From positions 496,001 to 560,000 of the forward strand of contig NZ_CP011393.1 in assembly GCF_001644665.1 (NCBI RefSeq): a DNA stretch of 64,000 bases, given 5' to 3'. Of the stretch, positions 35,545 to 45,535 are shown in pieces. The stretch's first letter is position 1; every line of letters starts with the position of its first letter. The position numbers and the translations under genes are program-made. The notes under the pieces are model-generated. The model was not told the DNA's origin. It saw nothing but the letters and a program-made list of their open reading frames with translations, and searched no databases. This stretch comes from Fervidobacterium pennivorans. GTDB lineage: Bacteria > Thermotogota > Thermotogae > Thermotogales > Fervidobacteriaceae.

Positions 35545-36488
35545 ACTTCAAGGAAAACAATCGAATTTGTCAGTTGTTGAATATCGAATACCCAATTATC
35601 ATGGGAGGTATGTCGTGGGCTGGGACTCCAAAACTAGCGGCAGCGGTCTCAAATGCTGGGGGACTGGGAGTTATAGGTTCCGGTGCGATGAACAGAGCGC
35701 AGCTAAAAGAGGCTATTGAAACCATCCGTAATTTAACAGATAAACCTTTCGGAGTCAACATTATACTAGTATCACCTTATGCTGATGAGCTGGTCGATTT
35801 AGTTATAGAAGAAAAAGTACCTGTTGTGACATTTGGAGCTGGTAATCCTTCGAAGTATATGTCAAGATTGAAAGAAGCTAAGATAAAGGTCTTACCTGTT
35901 GTTGCTTCAGATAATATGGCAAGGATAATGGAACGTATAGGAGCAGATGCTGTTATCGCGGAAGGTATGGAATCCGGAGGCCATATCGGCGAGGTTACCA
36001 CGTTAGTACTGGTTAATGCAGTATGTAGGGCTGTGAAAATACCGGTAATCGCCGCCGGGGGAATAGCCGATGGAAAATCCATGGCTGCAATGTTTGCTCT
36101 AGGGGCTGAGGGAATCCAGATGGGAACAAGGTTCATCGCATCCACTGAAGCAGACACACATGAGAATTTCAAAAAGCTTATTCTAAAATCATCTATACGA
36201 GATACTGTAATCACAGGAGCTAGACTTGGGCATCCTGCTAGGGTAATTGAGACAAGGTTCGCGAAAAAAGTGAAAGAGTTAGAAACAAAGAATCTTCAGG
36301 AAGCTGAAGAAGTCTTGGTTGGAAGCTTAAGAAAGGCGGTGGTTGATGGTAATATTGAAGAAGGTTCGTTCATGGCAGGTCAATGTGTAGGGTTGATAAA
36401 CGAGATTAAGTCCGTGAAGGAAATAATTACAGACAGTGTTAATGAGTTCTATGCAACAATTCAAGGACTTTGTAAACTTTTAAAATAA
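35541..36488 (+). CDS. fabK: Enoyl-ACP reductase II, FMN-dependent
   Basis: FabK performs the last reduction step of the elongation cycle with FMN and NAD(P)H, in place of FabI. The 315-residue TIM barrel of the nitronate-monooxygenase family shows YPIIMGGMSWAGTPKLAAAV, the GMESGGHIGEVTT loop with the conserved His, AAGGIADGKSMAAMFALGA and GTRFIAS (phosphate-binding segments). It overlaps fabZ by 4 nt and lies inside a fab operon, so FabK is favoured over a true nitronate monooxygenase. Confidence 0.93.
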   Translation: MNFKENNRICQLLNIEYPIIMGGMSWAGTPKLAAAVSNAGGLGVIGSGAMNRAQLKEAIETIRNLTDKPFGVNIILVSPYADELVDLVIEEKVPVVTFGAGNPSKYMSRLKEAKIKVLPVVASDNMARIMERIGADAVIAEGMESGGHIGEVTTLVLVNAVCRAVKIPVIAAGGIADGKSMAAMFALGAEGIQMGTRFIASTEADTHENFKKLILKSSIRDTVITGARLGHPARVIETRFAKKVKELETKNLQEAEEVLVGSLRKAVVDGNIEEGSFMAGQCVGLINEIKSVKEIITDSVNEFYATIQGLCKLLK

Positions 36489-36550
36489 GGAATAAGGAAG
36501 CAAATAAGCAAAAACTTCTGGAAATCGAGTCTAAGTGGGGGTGATTTTTC

Positions 36551-37465
36551 ATGAAACTTGCTTACATTTTTCCGGGACAAGGTTCACAGTACAGCGGAAT
36601 GGCAAGTGACTTTTCCAAGTATGAGTCGTGGGATAACTATGCAAAAGTTGCAAATGATGTTTTAGGTTTTGACTTGATAGAAATCATGGATGGTGACGAG
36701 GAGGTTTTAAAACTTACCGAAAATGCTCAGCCAGCTATATACTTGGCAAGTTACGTGGCATTTACTGAGCTGAGAAAGTATTTTAGAGAACCTGACTTTG
36801 TCGCCGGTCACAGCTTAGGTGAGTACACAGCACTTGCTGTGGCGGGGGTCTATGACTTTGAAACTGGTATATATCTAGTAAGAAAAAGAGGAGAGTATAT
36901 ATCACAAGCAATGAAGCCTGGAGAAGGTAGCATGGCAGCGGTCATAGGTGTGTCAATAGAGGAAATAGAAGAACTCGTTCGCAAATTCGAAGGTCTTTAT
37001 GTAGCTAATTACAACTCCGAAGAACAAACGGTTGTAAGTGGAAAAAGTGAAAGTATAAAGAGTTTTGTAAAATATCTGACTGAAAATGGAAGGAGAGCAC
37101 TCGAACTAAAAGTATCTGGCCCGTTCCATACACCATTTTTGGAGAGTGCAAGAGAAAAAATGGCTGCAGAAGTTGAGCATATAAAATTTAAACAGCCAAA
37201 ATATCCAATTGTTATGAACAGTGTAGCCCGAGAAATAACGGACCCTGAGCAGATAAAACATTACGTTCTTGAGCAAATTAGTGGACCTGTATATTGGAAA
37301 CAATCAATTGATAGGATGATTACTCTTGGTGTTAACGAGTTTGTAGAAGTTGGACCAAAAAATGTATTGACTTCCATGTTGAAGAAGGCCAAACTCAATG
37401 CCAAACATTTTTCAACATTGATCGAAACCAGAAATCTGACGGAGGGAGTTACCGGTGGAAGGTAA
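36551..37465 (+). CDS. fabD: Malonyl-CoA:ACP transacylase
   Basis: FabD loads malonyl units onto ACP. The 304-residue protein has FPGQGSQYSGM (oxyanion hole, 7-17), GHSLGEYTAL with the nucleophilic Ser (near 91), GSMAAVIG, and GPFHTPFLESA with the catalytic His (near 196). GGGGGTGA precedes the ATG. Its end overlaps bioY by 11 nt. Confidence 0.96.
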   Translation: MKLAYIFPGQGSQYSGMASDFSKYESWDNYAKVANDVLGFDLIEIMDGDEEVLKLTENAQPAIYLASYVAFTELRKYFREPDFVAGHSLGEYTALAVAGVYDFETGIYLVRKRGEYISQAMKPGEGSMAAVIGVSIEEIEELVRKFEGLYVANYNSEEQTVVSGKSESIKSFVKYLTENGRRALELKVSGPFHTPFLESAREKMAAEVEHIKFKQPKYPIVMNSVAREITDPEQIKHYVLEQISGPVYWKQSIDRMITLGVNEFVEVGPKNVLTSMLKKAKLNAKHFSTLIETRNLTEGVTGGR

Positions 37466-38006
37466 GAACAATAAGGGTGCTAAGATTAACAAATTAAGGA
37501 AAATAGCTAATACTGCTTTGTTTGCAGCATTAACAGCAGTTGGAGCACAGATTGCGATTCCTGTTGGGAATGTACCTATAACATTGCAGATGTTTTTTGT
37601 TTTCCTTTCTGGTTTTCTGTTGAGTCCTTTTGAAGCTATGACCTCTATGCTGCTTTATTTGACACTTGGAGCATTAGGTCTTCCTGTATTCGCAAACTTT
37701 TCTGGTGGTATCGCTCATTTGGTAGGACCTACATCGGGTTATTTGTGGGCTTTTCCGATAAGTGCTTTTTTAATTGCGCAACTAAGAAGGAAATTCAATA
37801 CTGTTTTATCCGGAATTGTCGGTCTTGTCGTAGTTTACATCATCGGTTGGATTGTTTTAGGGCTGCATATAGGCAGTTATAGAAAAGCTTTTATAGTAGG
37901 AGTCATACCTTTTGTGTTAATTGACTTTGCCAAGTTGTTTTTGGCTAATCTCGTTGCTTTGAAAGTTGACAAGGTTATGAGGGGGAAAGAGTATGGGCAG
38001 ACTTGA
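37455..38006 (+). CDS. bioY: Biotin transporter S component
   Basis: BioY is the six-helix substrate-binding subunit of an ECF-type biotin importer. The family hallmarks are ALFAALTAVGAQIAIPVG near the N-terminus, VPITLQMFFVFLSG, and GLPVFANFSGGIAHLVGPTSGYL (about 75-97). GTG 37455 follows GGAGGGAG inside the fabD 3' end, and its end overlaps fabG by 14 nt. Biotin is the cofactor of acetyl-CoA carboxylase, so co-expression with fab genes makes sense. The ECF ATPase and T subunits are not here. Confidence 0.93.
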   Translation: MEGKNNKGAKINKLRKIANTALFAALTAVGAQIAIPVGNVPITLQMFFVFLSGFLLSPFEAMTSMLLYLTLGALGLPVFANFSGGIAHLVGPTSGYLWAFPISAFLIAQLRRKFNTVLSGIVGLVVVYIIGWIVLGLHIGSYRKAFIVGVIPFVLIDFAKLFLANLVALKVDKVMRGKEYGQT

Positions 38007-38709
38007 TGGAAAGGTTGCAATCATCACAGGCGCGTCAGGAGGGATTGGGAAAGCGATAACAAAAGAATTTATCGAAGAAGGATGTATTGTCGTTGGATTC
38101 AATTACACACCTTCAGCTGAGAATATTGATGCCCAACTTTATCACGAATACATCCTTGATATTACCGATAGAAGTGCTGTTGAAAGTGCAGTTAAAGATG
38201 CGGCGCAAAAGTTTGGGAGGATAGATATACTTGTCAACAACGCGGGAATAACGAAAGACAATTTAGTGTATCGAATGACTTATGAAGAATGGGACAGTGT
38301 GATAAACACAAACCTAACAGGTGCGTTCAATATGGTTAAAGCGACGATAAGAGAAATTGTGAGGAATGAAGGTGTTATAGTTAATATCTCCTCCGTCGTA
38401 GGATTAGAAGGTAACATTGGGCAGGCGAACTACGCTGCATCAAAAGCAGGATTGATAGGCTTAACAAAGTCCTTGGCAAAGGAATTTGGAAGAAAAAACG
38501 TTCGGGTAAATGCCATAGCACCAGGCTTTATTGAAACACCTATGACGGAAAAGTTGCCCGAAGAAGTTAAAAAAACAGCGCTCGAAAAAATCTCTATGAG
38601 ACGATTTGGAAAACCAGAGGAAGTAGCAAAGCTCGTAAAATTCTTGGTCCTGGATGGGACATACATAAATGGACAGGTGATAATTATCGACGGCGGGATG
38701 GAACTTTAA
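37993..38709 (+). CDS. fabG: 3-oxoacyl-ACP reductase
   Basis: FabG reduces 3-oxoacyl-ACP with NADPH. The 238-residue short-chain dehydrogenase has TGASGGIGKAI (12-22), NNAG, the catalytic Ser in VNISSVVG and YAASK (Tyr-x3-Lys), and the typical end INGQVIIIDGGMEL. It is the last gene of the operon and is followed by a strong terminator. fabH and acc genes are absent from this cluster. Confidence 0.95.
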   Translation: MGRLDGKVAIITGASGGIGKAITKEFIEEGCIVVGFNYTPSAENIDAQLYHEYILDITDRSAVESAVKDAAQKFGRIDILVNNAGITKDNLVYRMTYEEWDSVINTNLTGAFNMVKATIREIVRNEGVIVNISSVVGLEGNIGQANYAASKAGLIGLTKSLAKEFGRKNVRVNAIAPGFIETPMTEKLPEEVKKTALEKISMRRFGKPEEVAKLVKFLVLDGTYINGQVIIIDGGMEL

Positions 38710-38771
38710 TCACACTTGGAATTCCTCCTCTCTGGAATCTCTCATCTTTTTTGGTATCAAAAATACGTCGT

Positions 38772-38802
38772 GACCCCATACTGGTGGGGTCGCACTTTTT
38801 TC
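38772..38802 (+). terminator. Intrinsic terminator of the fab operon
   Basis: GACCCC (38772-38777) and GGGGTC (38786-38791) form the stem, followed by GCACTTTTTT. It directly abuts the end of the minus-strand hydrolase gene. Confidence 0.88.
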
Positions 38803-39773
38803 TATTCTCCTTTCAAAAACGCTTTTACTTTCTCTAATGCCAATTTATTTGCTAGGGGCATGTGACCTTCGTTTGGAATCAGTACAAATTGAGAATCCTT
38901 TATGTTCTGAGATAAGTATTTACCAATTGATGGAGGAGTTATGTTGTCCTTTTCGCCATAAATGATAAGTGTTTTTGCAACTATATTAGAAAGGTCAATG
39001 TTTACAGGTTTCTGGAAGGTTTTGTCTTTAGTGAATTTAATTAGCACTTCTGCCGGTAAAAAATAGTTTTGCGCAAAAATACATTCAAAATGCTTTGTGT
39101 TAAGAATGGTACCAGTTGAAAGAGATGTTAGGTAAAGGAATTTAACCAAAGGATATGTTTTTAGACCTATGTCCAAAAATATTTGGTAAAGTTTAGTCTG
39201 GTTCTCGTTTTCCAACTCAAAAGGAGGTTTAGAACCATTTAAAGTTTCGGAATTATTCATATACGCTGCATCGAACAAAATGAGTTTTTCCACTCTTGCT
39301 GGGAAAAGACTTGCTATTGCTAATGACAAATAGCCCCCCATAGAATGACCGACTAAAATGAAACGATTTATGCCAAGATGATTCAATGAGTTCATTATAA
39401 GCCTTACGATTGACTCGTCCGAGTAATCAAAATCTGGTGCCTTTTCAGACAAACCAAAGGGTGGTATATCGAATGCTATGCAGTAGTAAGAGTCAGAGAG
39501 TTCATCCATTATCTCCTTCCAGTCGTAAGATGACCCTCCGAATCCATGCAAAAATACCACAGCTTTCGAATAGCTTTGACCTAATTCTCTGTATGCAACC
39601 TGAACCGAATCGATGTTGATTTTTCTAACATCTGATGAAATCGTCTTGACAATACTCGAGGATGAAAGATAAGTTAACAAATAGAATGCGACAATTCCTA
39701 TCAACAAGGTTTTGAGAATATTTATCATTATACTTCTTTCCACAAGCTCCACCATCCTGTAATTCTCTATCAC
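38802..39773 (-). CDS. Membrane-anchored alpha/beta hydrolase
   Basis: A protein of 309-323 residues with an N-terminal membrane helix and an extracytoplasmic alpha/beta hydrolase domain. HGFGGSSYDW is the oxyanion region, GHSMGGYLSLA the nucleophile elbow (Ser), YGEKDNITPP the acidic residue region and NEGHMPLA the catalytic His. An insert with a tyrosine-rich lid precedes the acid. The substrate is unknown (esterase or lipase type). The start is ambiguous among GTG 39773, ATG 39755 and ATG 39728; the last gives a neat signal-anchor start MINILK. Confidence 0.82.
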   Translation of the reverse strand: MIENYRMVELVERSIMINILKTLLIGIVAFYLLTYLSSSSIVKTISSDVRKINIDSVQVAYRELGQSYSKAVVFLHGFGGSSYDWKEIMDELSDSYYCIAFDIPPFGLSEKAPDFDYSDESIVRLIMNSLNHLGINRFILVGHSMGGYLSLAIASLFPARVEKLILFDAAYMNNSETLNGSKPPFELENENQTKLYQIFLDIGLKTYPLVKFLYLTSLSTGTILNTKHFECIFAQNYFLPAEVLIKFTKDKTFQKPVNIDLSNIVAKTLIIYGEKDNITPPSIGKYLSQNIKDSQFVLIPNEGHMPLANKLALEKVKAFLKGE

Positions 39774-39920
39774 ACTATTCTAAGTAATTATACATCAATT
39801 TTCCGTTTAAATAAAAATTCGTGTGATGCTCACTGTTATAAAACAGAAGCTTTTTGAAGAAATTAACATAAAAGAAAAAAACAATTTATCACAGTGTGTA
39901 TACGACAAATAGGAAAAGTA

Positions 39921-39929
39921 TGGTACAAT
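39921..39929 (+). promoter_or_regulatory. Extended -10 promoter of ppdK
   Basis: TGGTACAAT, a TGn-extended -10, sits 44 nt before the start codon; no convincing -35 lies 17 nt upstream. The rest of the 39774-39972 gap is AT-rich and empty. Confidence 0.5.
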
Positions 39930-39972
39930 TATACAGGTACTTTTCTAAATTTTTCGATGTGGAGGTGTGAAA

Positions 39973-42618
39973 ATGGGTAAAAAGTGGGTCTACTTCTTTG
40001 CCAACGGGCAGGCTGAAGGTAACGCCCAGATGAAAGACATACTGGGTGGTAAAGGTGCAAACCTTGCTGAAATGACGAACGCCGGAGTTCCAGTCCCTCC
40101 AGGCTTTACTATTTCTGCAGAAGTTTGTAAATATTACTACGACAACAACAGAACGTATCCAGAGGATTTGAAAGAGCAAGTTGATGCAGCAATGAAAAGG
40201 TTAGAGGAAGTAACAGGAAAGGGGTTTGGAGATCCCAAAAAGCCACTTCTTGTTTCTGTTAGATCAGGTGCTGCTATTTCAATGCCTGGCATGATGGACA
40301 CAATCCTCAACCTTGGTCTTAATGACGAAACGGTTAATGGTCTTGTCGAAATGACAAACAACGAAAGATTCGCATACGACTCTTACAGAAGATTCCTTCA
40401 GATGTTCGGTGATACTGCTCTTGGGATTCCACATGCAGATTTCGAAAATGCACTTGCCGAAATGAAGGCACAAAAAGGTGTAAAGCTTGACACAGAGCTT
40501 GATGCAGAAGACCTCAAAAAACTTGTAGAAATCTACAAAGAAATTTACAAAAAACATGGAAAAGAGTTCCCACAGGATGTCTACAAACAATTGTGGGCAG
40601 CAATTGAAGCTGTTATTTGGTCATGGATGAGTGATAGGGCTATCAAATACAGAGAAATTCATGGCATCAAAGAAGGTCAGCTGCTTGGAACAGCTGTCAA
40701 CATCGTCGCTATGGTCTTTGGTAACATGGGTGACGACAGTGGTACGGGTGTTTGTTTCACAAGAGACCCGAACACTGGAGAAAAAGTATACTACGGAGAA
40801 TTCTTACCAAATGCACAAGGTGAAGACGTTGTTGCTGGTATAAGAACTCCATATCCTCTTGAAAAAATGAAAGAAATGATTCCGCAAGCTTACGAAGAAC
40901 TTATCCAAATAATGGACAGACTTGAAAGATACTTCAAAGATATGCAGGACATCGAATTCACTGTTGAAAAAGGAAAACTATACATACTCCAGACAAGAAG
41001 CGCAAAGAGAACGAGCCAGGCTGCGATAAAGATAGCTGTTGACATGGTTCACGAAGGGCTCATCGATAAGAAGACCGCTGTTTTGAGAGTCCAGCCATCC
41101 GATATTGAAAGAGTGCTCCATCCGAAATTTGATGAGAAAGAAAGAAAGAATGCAAAAGTAATTGCAAAAGGTCTTCCAGCATCTCCAGGTGCTGCAACAG
41201 GTAAAGTTTACTTCGATGCACATAAAGCGGAAGAAGCAGCAAAAACAGGAGAAAAAGTTCTCCTTGTTAGACCGGAGACAAGTCCAGAAGACGTTGGTGG
41301 TATGAATGCAGCCGAGGGTATACTAACAGCACGCGGTGGTATGACATCTCACGCTGCAGTTGTTGCAAGAGGTCTTGGTAAACCAGCAGTAGTTGGTGCG
41401 GAAAGCATTTACGTTAATGAAGAAGAAGGCTATCTCAAAGTTGGCGACGTAATTGTTAAAGAAGGCGAATGGTTGTCGATAGATGGAACCACTGGTGAAG
41501 TGTTCCTTGGAAAGATAACGACAGTCAAACCACAAGGGCTCGAAGGACCAGTTGCCGAACTACTCTCATGGGCAGACGAATTCAGAAAACTTGGCGTTAG
41601 GGCAAATGCTGACGTTCCAAGAGACGCAAAAGTTGCAAGAGAATTTGGAGCAGAAGGTATCGGACTCTGCAGAACTGAGCATATGTTCTTTGAAAAAGAC
41701 AGAATACCAAAGGTTAGAAGAATGATAGTCGCAAGAACAAAGGAAGAAAGAGAAGCAGCTCTTGCAGAACTTCTTCCACTCCAAAAAGAAGATTTCAAAG
41801 GTCTGTTCAGAGAAATGAAGGGTTACCCAGTTACAATAAGACTTATCGACCCACCACTACACGAATTCTTGCCACAAGAAGAAGAGCAGATGGCAGAAGT
41901 TGCTCAGCAAATAGGTATTACCGTTGAAGAGCTCAAGAAAGTTGTTGAACAACTCCACGAGCTTAACCCAATGCTCGGACACAGGGGCGTAAGGCTTGTC
42001 ATCACATACCCAGAAATTGCTGTAATGCAAACAAAAGCAATAATTCTTGCAGCCATTGAGCTTAAGAAAGAAGAAGGTATCGAAGTTGTTCCGGAAATAA
42101 TGATTCCTCTTGTAGGCCATGTCAACGAACTTAAATACATCAAACAAGTTGTTATGGAAACAGCAGACGCACTCATTAAAGAACACGGCGTTGACCTCAA
42201 GTACCTTGTTGGAACAATGATAGAGGTTCCAAGAGCAGCGGTTACAGCAGACCAGATTGCTCAGGAAGCTGACTTCTTTAGCTTTGGTACAAACGACCTC
42301 ACACAGATGACATTCGGATTCAGCAGAGATGACGTTGGAAAGTTCTTGCCAGAATACCTTGAAAAAGGCATACTTGAACACGACCCATTCAAACACATTG
42401 ATACACAAGGTGTTGGTCAGCTCGTCAAATTAGCTACGGAAAAAGGTAAGGAAGTAAAGCCAACGCTCAAATGTGGAGTCTGTGGTGAACACGGTGGAGA
42501 TCCAAAATCCATCGAATTCTTTGCCACAACAAAACTTGACTACGTCAGCGCATCACCATACAGAATCCCAGTTGCTAGACTTGCAGCTGCTCAGGCAAGT
42601 ATTAAATACAGAAGCTAA
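39973..42618 (+). CDS. ppdK: Pyruvate, phosphate dikinase
   Basis: PPDK interconverts pyruvate + ATP + phosphate and phosphoenolpyruvate + AMP + PPi; in anaerobic thermophiles it often works in the glycolytic, ATP-forming direction. The 881-residue protein has the ATP-grasp domain (1-340, LGGKGANLAEM, VRSGAAISMPGMMD), the swivelling domain with phospho-His in GGMTSHAAVVARGLGKP (near 450), and the PEP-binding TIM barrel with LCRTEHMFF, GTMIEVPRA, FGTNDLTQMTFG and the terminal CGVCGEHGGDP. The start is ATG 39973, 7 nt after GGAGG. Codon use is more biased than in its neighbours (many AAC, GAC, CTT/CTC), a sign of high expression. Confidence 0.97.
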   Translation: MGKKWVYFFANGQAEGNAQMKDILGGKGANLAEMTNAGVPVPPGFTISAEVCKYYYDNNRTYPEDLKEQVDAAMKRLEEVTGKGFGDPKKPLLVSVRSGAAISMPGMMDTILNLGLNDETVNGLVEMTNNERFAYDSYRRFLQMFGDTALGIPHADFENALAEMKAQKGVKLDTELDAEDLKKLVEIYKEIYKKHGKEFPQDVYKQLWAAIEAVIWSWMSDRAIKYREIHGIKEGQLLGTAVNIVAMVFGNMGDDSGTGVCFTRDPNTGEKVYYGEFLPNAQGEDVVAGIRTPYPLEKMKEMIPQAYEELIQIMDRLERYFKDMQDIEFTVEKGKLYILQTRSAKRTSQAAIKIAVDMVHEGLIDKKTAVLRVQPSDIERVLHPKFDEKERKNAKVIAKGLPASPGAATGKVYFDAHKAEEAAKTGEKVLLVRPETSPEDVGGMNAAEGILTARGGMTSHAAVVARGLGKPAVVGAESIYVNEEEGYLKVGDVIVKEGEWLSIDGTTGEVFLGKITTVKPQGLEGPVAELLSWADEFRKLGVRANADVPRDAKVAREFGAEGIGLCRTEHMFFEKDRIPKVRRMIVARTKEEREAALAELLPLQKEDFKGLFREMKGYPVTIRLIDPPLHEFLPQEEEQMAEVAQQIGITVEELKKVVEQLHELNPMLGHRGVRLVITYPEIAVMQTKAIILAAIELKKEEGIEVVPEIMIPLVGHVNELKYIKQVVMETADALIKEHGVDLKYLVGTMIEVPRAAVTADQIAQEADFFSFGTNDLTQMTFGFSRDDVGKFLPEYLEKGILEHDPFKHIDTQGVGQLVKLATEKGKEVKPTLKCGVCGEHGGDPKSIEFFATTKLDYVSASPYRIPVARLAAAQASIKYRS

Positions 42619-42634
42619 TAATCTTCAACTCTTA

Positions 42635-42660
42635 GGGGCGCTTTGCGCCCCTTATATTTC
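42635..42660 (+). terminator. Intrinsic terminator of ppdK
   Basis: GGGGCGC-TTT-GCGCCCC (42635-42651) forms a very stable hairpin; the following TTATATTTCTT is a moderate T tract. Confidence 0.88.
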
Positions 42661-42703
42661 TTAACATGTTACTTCTATCTTCTATCAGATGGAGTGATAT
42701 CCT

Positions 42704-43141
42704 ATGATGGCTTTGATACTTTCCATAGTAGCTTCTATAGCTTCGTTCTATTTAACAAGAAATCCCAGTTACTTTTCACTCATATTTGTAGGATTATACT
42801 TTTCGTTTAGAAAAAACGACCGCGCGGAGTCCTTAGCAGGGTTAAATCTTCTTCTGATTGGTGCGATAGCCATATTTGGCAAGTTTCGACCATATAGTTT
42901 AGATGGGCTGAATTTCGTTGTTTATGGAACGTTTTTTGCAATTTTCTATGACATACTCAAGACTTGGTATAGTCTCATTCCAATGATGTTGCTGACCGGA
43001 ATGGGTATAGGTGCGATAGGAGCCCATAAATTTGGCGTTAAAGGATACCTGCTCGGACTTATTCTCATTCCGGTTATTTTTAGAGAGTACTCCTTACAGA
43101 AAAATTCGAAGAATAACAGTGAAGAAATCAAAAATGATTAG
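42704..43141 (+). CDS. Small membrane protein of unknown function
   Basis: A 145-residue protein I do not recognise. It has about five hydrophobic segments (3-16, 24-35, 45-60, 70-85, 90-125), a short RKNDRAES loop and a hydrophilic C-terminal tail rich in Lys, Asn and Glu. The profile resembles the small MreD/ECF-S-like membrane proteins but no family motif is clear. It is 35 nt before glmU on the same strand, so it may join the glmU-prs transcript; no terminator separates them. Confidence 0.65.
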   Translation: MMALILSIVASIASFYLTRNPSYFSLIFVGLYFSFRKNDRAESLAGLNLLLIGAIAIFGKFRPYSLDGLNFVVYGTFFAIFYDILKTWYSLIPMMLLTGMGIGAIGAHKFGVKGYLLGLILIPVIFREYSLQKNSKNNSEEIKND

Positions 43142-43176
43142 ATGGATAATAAAAAACGATTTTGGAGGTTCAGAAT

Positions 43177-44535
43177 ATGAAGGTGCTCATTCTTGCAGCT
43201 GGATTGGGCAAAAGGATGAAGTCAAAATATCCAAAAGTAGTCCACAAGATACTTGGCAAGCCGATGATAAACTGGGTTGTGGACTTGGGAAGGAAATTTG
43301 GAGAAGTAGGTGTTGTGGTTGGCCACAAGGCGGAGGTTGTGAAGTCGTACCTCCCAGTAGATGTTAAAACATACCTTCAAGAGCCACAACTTGGAACAGG
43401 ACATGCGGTAATGTGCGCTAAAGAGTTTATATCACCAAGCGACGATGTGCTGATACTCTACGGTGACGTACCTCTTCTAAAGGAGGAAACAATTCAAAGA
43501 CTTTTAGAGACCCACACAAATGCCAGAGCAGATGTTACAGTTTTGACGTTCATTGCGGATGACCCTACCGGTTATGGAAGAATTGTTAGGGAAAATGGGA
43601 AGATTAGAATTGTCGAGCATAAGGATGCTAATGAAGAACAACTAAGGATAAAGGAAGTCAACAGTGGAATTTACGTATTTTCCGGAAAATTCTTGCTGGA
43701 TAATATAGATAAACTCTCCAACAACAATGCGCAGGGCGAGTATTACTTGACAGATTTAATTGGAATGGCAAATAATGTTGAAACAGTGTTGTTAAATGAC
43801 CCCGTACAAGTATTTGGTGTAAATGATAGAGTTCAGCTTTCTCAACTTGAGGCTGTTGCAAGGGATAGAATTTTAAAAGAGTTGATGCTCTCAGGAGTTA
43901 CGATAGTGGATCCAGCTTCAACTTTTATAGGACCGGATGTGAAAATCGGTATTGACACGGTAATTCACCCATTTACAATTTTAGAAGGAGAAATCACAAT
44001 TGGTGAAGACTGCGAGATAGGACCATATACCCGAATAAAGAATTCAATACTCGGTAACAATGTCAAAGTGGTACGTTCAGAAGTTGAAGGAGCAGTTATA
44101 GAAGATAACGTATCTGTGGGACCGTTCTCACGGTTGAGAGAAGGAACAATTTTGAGGGAGAATGTAAAAATTGGAAACTTCGTGGAAACGAAGAAATCTA
44201 CGATAGGAAAGAACTCAAAGGCACAGCACCTTACTTACCTGGGTGATGCAACAGTTGGTGAGGATGTTAACATTGGAGCTGGAACTATTACCTGCAACTA
44301 CGATGGTTACAAAAAGTATCAAACATTTATTGGCGATAACGCATTTATAGGTAGTAATTCTTCGCTCGTTGCTCCTGTTAAAATAGGTAAAGGAGCAATT
44401 GTAGGTGCAGGCTCAGTTATCACGGAAGACGTGCCTGATGATGCTTTGGCACTTGGGAGAGCGAGACAAGTTATTAAAGAAGACTGGGCAAAGCTGAAAA
44501 GGGAGGCCATGAAGAATGCAAATCACAAGGAATGA
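43177..44535 (+). CDS. glmU: Bifunctional UDP-GlcNAc pyrophosphorylase / GlcN-1-P acetyltransferase
   Basis: GlmU makes UDP-GlcNAc for peptidoglycan and other glycans. The N-terminal uridylyltransferase domain shows [17 protein letters not shown] (4-20) and [12 protein letters not shown]; the C-terminal left-handed beta-helix has hexapeptide repeats from about 250 ([31 protein letters not shown]), the last containing active-site residues of the acetyltransferase. ATG 43177 is 8 nt after GGAGG. The length of 452 is normal. It overlaps prs. Confidence 0.96.
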   Translation: MKVLILAAGLGKRMKSKYPKVVHKILGKPMINWVVDLGRKFGEVGVVVGHKAEVVKSYLPVDVKTYLQEPQLGTGHAVMCAKEFISPSDDVLILYGDVPLLKEETIQRLLETHTNARADVTVLTFIADDPTGYGRIVRENGKIRIVEHKDANEEQLRIKEVNSGIYVFSGKFLLDNIDKLSNNNAQGEYYLTDLIGMANNVETVLLNDPVQVFGVNDRVQLSQLEAVARDRILKELMLSGVTIVDPASTFIGPDVKIGIDTVIHPFTILEGEITIGEDCEIGPYTRIKNSILGNNVKVVRSEVEGAVIEDNVSVGPFSRLREGTILRENVKIGNFVETKKSTIGKNSKAQHLTYLGDATVGEDVNIGAGTITCNYDGYKKYQTFIGDNAFIGSNSSLVAPVKIGKGAIVGAGSVITEDVPDDALALGRARQVIKEDWAKLKREAMKNANHKE

Positions 44536-45463
44536 AATGAAGATTTTCACGGGTAATGCGAACAAGGTCTTGGCAGAAAAGGTTGCTAGCTACATTGGCA
44601 TGAGACTTGGAGACATTACAGTCGGAAGGTTTGCGGATGGTGAAATCAACGTTCGTATAGAGGAAACAGTCCGTGGTCACGATGTCTTTGTTATTCAGCC
44701 TACTTGCCCACCGGTTAACGAAAATCTAATGGAATTATTGGTTATGATAGATGCATTTAAACGGGCTTCTGCCAATAGCATTGCAGTTGTAATTCCTTAC
44801 TACGGTTATGCAAGGCAGGATAGAAAGGCAAAAGGTAGAGACCCAATTACAGCGAAGCTTGTTGCAAATTTGCTCACAGTCGCAGGAGCAACTCGTGTGA
44901 TGACTGTTGACTTACATGCCGAACAGGTCCAAGGATTCTTTGATATTCCTGTTGACAATCTTTGGAGCTTTCCTGTGTTTCTTGAGACATTAAGCAAAGA
45001 TGGAATACTGAACGACGATGCCGTTATCGTTTCACCAGATGTAGGTGGTGTCAAACGAGCAAGACAAATAGCAGAAAGGGTGGGCCTCCCTCTTGCAATA
45101 CTTGACAAAAGGCGTCCAAAAGACAATGTAGCTGAAATTCTTAACATAATCGGCGATGTTAAGGATAAGACAGCGATTATCGTAGATGATATAGTTGACA
45201 CTGCACGTTCCTTGGTTGAAGGTGCAAATGCTGTAAAGAACGCAGGTGCAAAGAGAGTTATTGCTTGTATAACACATCCGGTTCTCTCATCTGGTGCAGT
45301 CGAAAGAATTGAGAACTCGAGTATTGAAAAGATTTATATTAGTGATACAATATATCATCAGAGTCTACCTAACAAGTTCCATGTTGTTTCTGTGGCACCT
45401 TTGCTTGGGGAAGCGATAATTAGGGTTAGAAAGAATCTCTCTGTCAGTATACTCTTCAAATAA
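44516..45463 (+). CDS. prs: Ribose-phosphate pyrophosphokinase
   Basis: Prs makes PRPP from ribose-5-phosphate and ATP for nucleotide, His, Trp and NAD synthesis. Motifs: [16 protein letters not shown] (flexible loop region), [23 protein letters not shown], and the PRPP-binding signature [13 protein letters not shown]. The ATG at 44516 has GGAGG 9 nt upstream inside glmU; ATG 44537, just after the glmU stop, is an alternative giving the compact MKIFTGNAN start. Either way it is translationally linked to glmU, a conserved pairing in bacteria. Confidence 0.95.
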   Translation: MQITRNEMKIFTGNANKVLAEKVASYIGMRLGDITVGRFADGEINVRIEETVRGHDVFVIQPTCPPVNENLMELLVMIDAFKRASANSIAVVIPYYGYARQDRKAKGRDPITAKLVANLLTVAGATRVMTVDLHAEQVQGFFDIPVDNLWSFPVFLETLSKDGILNDDAVIVSPDVGGVKRARQIAERVGLPLAILDKRRPKDNVAEILNIIGDVKDKTAIIVDDIVDTARSLVEGANAVKNAGAKRVIACITHPVLSSGAVERIENSSIEKIYISDTIYHQSLPNKFHVVSVAPLLGEAIIRVRKNLSVSILFK

Positions 45464-45535
45464 ATCTAACCCGGTTGAGGGAAAAAATAAAAAGATAATA
45501 TAAACCTTAAAAATAAAAAAGAAGGAGGAGTTGAC

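Noticed and set aside
37421-37455. Riboswitch or biotin-box control of bioY
   Set aside because: bioY starts inside fabD, leaving no space for an upstream element; no BirA-like palindrome was seen.
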